From assembly GCA_963974485.1 (NCBI GenBank), contig CAXBBS010000009.1, positions 1 to 64,000 on the forward strand: DNA of 64,000 bases, given 5' to 3'. Below the pieces are notes generated by a model that saw only the letters and a list, made by a program, of their open reading frames with translations, was not told the DNA's origin and searched no databases. Within the stretch, counting starts at the first letter, position 1. Every line of letters begins with the position of its first letter. The position numbers were made by a program, and so were the translations under genes. Positions 63,055 to 64,000 of the stretch are shown here, one piece after another. Source of the stretch: JAALKW01 sp963974485. Its GTDB lineage: Bacteria; Pseudomonadota; Gammaproteobacteria; Legionellales; Legionellaceae.

Positions 63055-63939
63055 ATGATTTTTAGAGCACAAGCTCATCGATACTTCTTCTGGGGGAAGC
63101 TACTAGGAGCTGGGCTTGGGTTTCTTACCGCAGGTCCTATCGGTGCACTGTTGGGCGTTTTTGCTGGAAATCTGTTTGATCGCGGATTAACCGAACACCT
63201 CGTCAAAGCAAATAATTATTATCGTATAGAAAAAAATCCTGCAGTAAAACAAGCCTTTTTACGCGCTACGTTTTCAAGTCTTGGACATATAGCTAAAGCC
63301 GATGGCCGTGTTTCAGAAGCAGAAATTCAACTAGCTAAACTCATGATGAAAGAACTGCATTTAAATAAAAGCGAAGAAACCGTCGCTAGGAATTTTTTCC
63401 AGCAAGGTAAGCACGCTAAATATCGCATCACCGAGCCACTTGCTCTACTGCGAAACCTAGCACAAAAAAATCCTAAACTACTGCATGCGTTTGTACAACT
63501 TCAATATCGCATGGCTCAAGTGGATGGACTATCCCCTGAAAAAGTTACAGCATTAAATATTTTACTCAACGCGCTTGGCCTGGCGCCGCTGCATCAACAA
63601 GCACACGCACGTCACGACGACCGATCTCAATTCAATCAAAATTATAATTTTAATTACAACAAGAAAAACGAACAAACACGACAAACGCATCAAGAATATG
63701 ACGCAGATCAAAGCTTTTATACCTCACAAACGCTGGAATCATCCTACACCTTGCTTGGGCTTTCATCTTCGGCTACCCAGCAAGATGTTAAACGAGCCTA
63801 CCGCCGCTTAATCAGCAAACATCATCCTGATAAATGCATTGCAGCCGGTATGTCGGAACAACGCATTAAAGAAGCCAATGAAAAAACACAAGCCATACGT
63901 AAAGCGTATGAGCATATTTGTGAAGTCAAAGGCTCTTAA
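63055..63939 (+). CDS. djlA: DjlA-like membrane-anchored J-domain co-chaperone
   Basis: An inner-membrane co-chaperone for DnaK. An N-terminal glycine-rich membrane segment (FFWGKLLGAGLGFLTAGPIG) is followed by a TerB-type helical domain (HIAKADGRVSEAEI, AQVDGLSPEK). An Asn/Gln-rich linker and a C-terminal J domain with HPD (SKHHPDK) complete it. I chose ATG 63055, near the family start and preceded by GAGA. An in-frame ATG at 63022 would add eleven residues. Its partner genes dnaK/dnaJ/grpE lie 20 kb upstream. Confidence 0.92.
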   Translation: MIFRAQAHRYFFWGKLLGAGLGFLTAGPIGALLGVFAGNLFDRGLTEHLVKANNYYRIEKNPAVKQAFLRATFSSLGHIAKADGRVSEAEIQLAKLMMKELHLNKSEETVARNFFQQGKHAKYRITEPLALLRNLAQKNPKLLHAFVQLQYRMAQVDGLSPEKVTALNILLNALGLAPLHQQAHARHDDRSQFNQNYNFNYNKKNEQTRQTHQEYDADQSFYTSQTLESSYTLLGLSSSATQQDVKRAYRRLISKHHPDKCIAAGMSEQRIKEANEKTQAIRKAYEHICEVKGS

Positions 63940-63949
63940 TCATATTTTT

Positions 63950-64000
63950 TTATTCAAACTGCATACCTACGTCGTCTAAAAGCTTACGCGCCTCGATAGC
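63950..64000 (-). CDS. C-terminal end of an unidentified gene (cut by window edge)
   Basis: The minus strand reads AIEARKLLDDVGMQFE then TAA at 63952-63950. The 16 residues are too few to name a family. It would be convergent with djlA, 10 bp apart. Confidence 0.45.
   Translation of the reverse strand, partial: AIEARKLLDDVGMQFE

Overview
The window looks like chromosome from a host-associated gammaproteobacterium, most likely of the Legionellales (Legionella/Coxiella/Berkiella-like). The grounds are a low-GC coding style, gammaproteobacterial housekeeping genes (grpE-dnaK-dnaJ, carA, metK, dksA, waaA, djlA, rpsU-yqeY-dnaG), and several large, repeat-rich or eukaryote-like orphan proteins of the kind such bacteria deliver into host cells. 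No secretion-system gene lies in the window, so the effector role is inferred. No tRNA, rRNA, CRISPR array or prophage was recognised.

Layout. 1-2315: a decayed IS3-family element whose right end has rewritten the C-terminus of an orphan gene, then a gap holding the 3' relic of a lost paralogue. 2316-4934: a protein with ten ~34-residue repeats. 5003-11754: tyrS, a divergent M23 endopeptidase, an SpmA/SpmB-like pair, a DUF1460 amidase and the potassium transporter kup. 11871-15014: a second repeat/ankyrin-like orphan. 15102-17560: rhlE and a fatty acid desaturase. 17693-21039: a compact minus-strand polyamine operon (stand-alone membrane module, speD, membrane-fused spermidine synthase-like protein, thioesterase). 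21075-29835: a PIF1-like helicase and a giant divergent protein (leucine-rich repeats, YopT-like Cys/His/Asp triad, two dynein/midasin-like AAA+ ATPases), flanked by 73-bp direct repeats of the helicase 5' end.

29841-37423: a peptide-ligase/transglutaminase cluster (DUF2126 transglutaminase; pseudo-amidotransferase-transglutaminase fusion; circularly permuted ATP-grasp; alpha-E protein). 37350-44837: grpE-dnaK-dnaJ-carA-metK-ahcY on the minus strand, headed by an excellent heat-shock (sigma-32) promoter. With speD, the metK-ahcY pair links this region to S-adenosylmethionine metabolism. 45012-51103: class II DAHP synthase, a DUF486 protein and two orphans, one with a P-loop kinase-like domain. 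51260-53681: rimK, an aspartoacylase-like hydrolase and a RimB-like zinc protease. 53702-58362: an ankyrin-tailed orphan, a VOC dioxygenase-like protein and a pyruvate/indolepyruvate decarboxylase. 58614-64000: rpsU-yqeY-dnaG without rpoD, dksA, waaA, djlA and the tail of one more gene.

The most unusual objects are the giant LRR-protease-AAA+ protein with its flanking repeats, the amidotransferase-like fusion lacking its catalytic cysteine, the polyamine operon with a free-standing membrane domain, and the decayed duplications around orphan genes.
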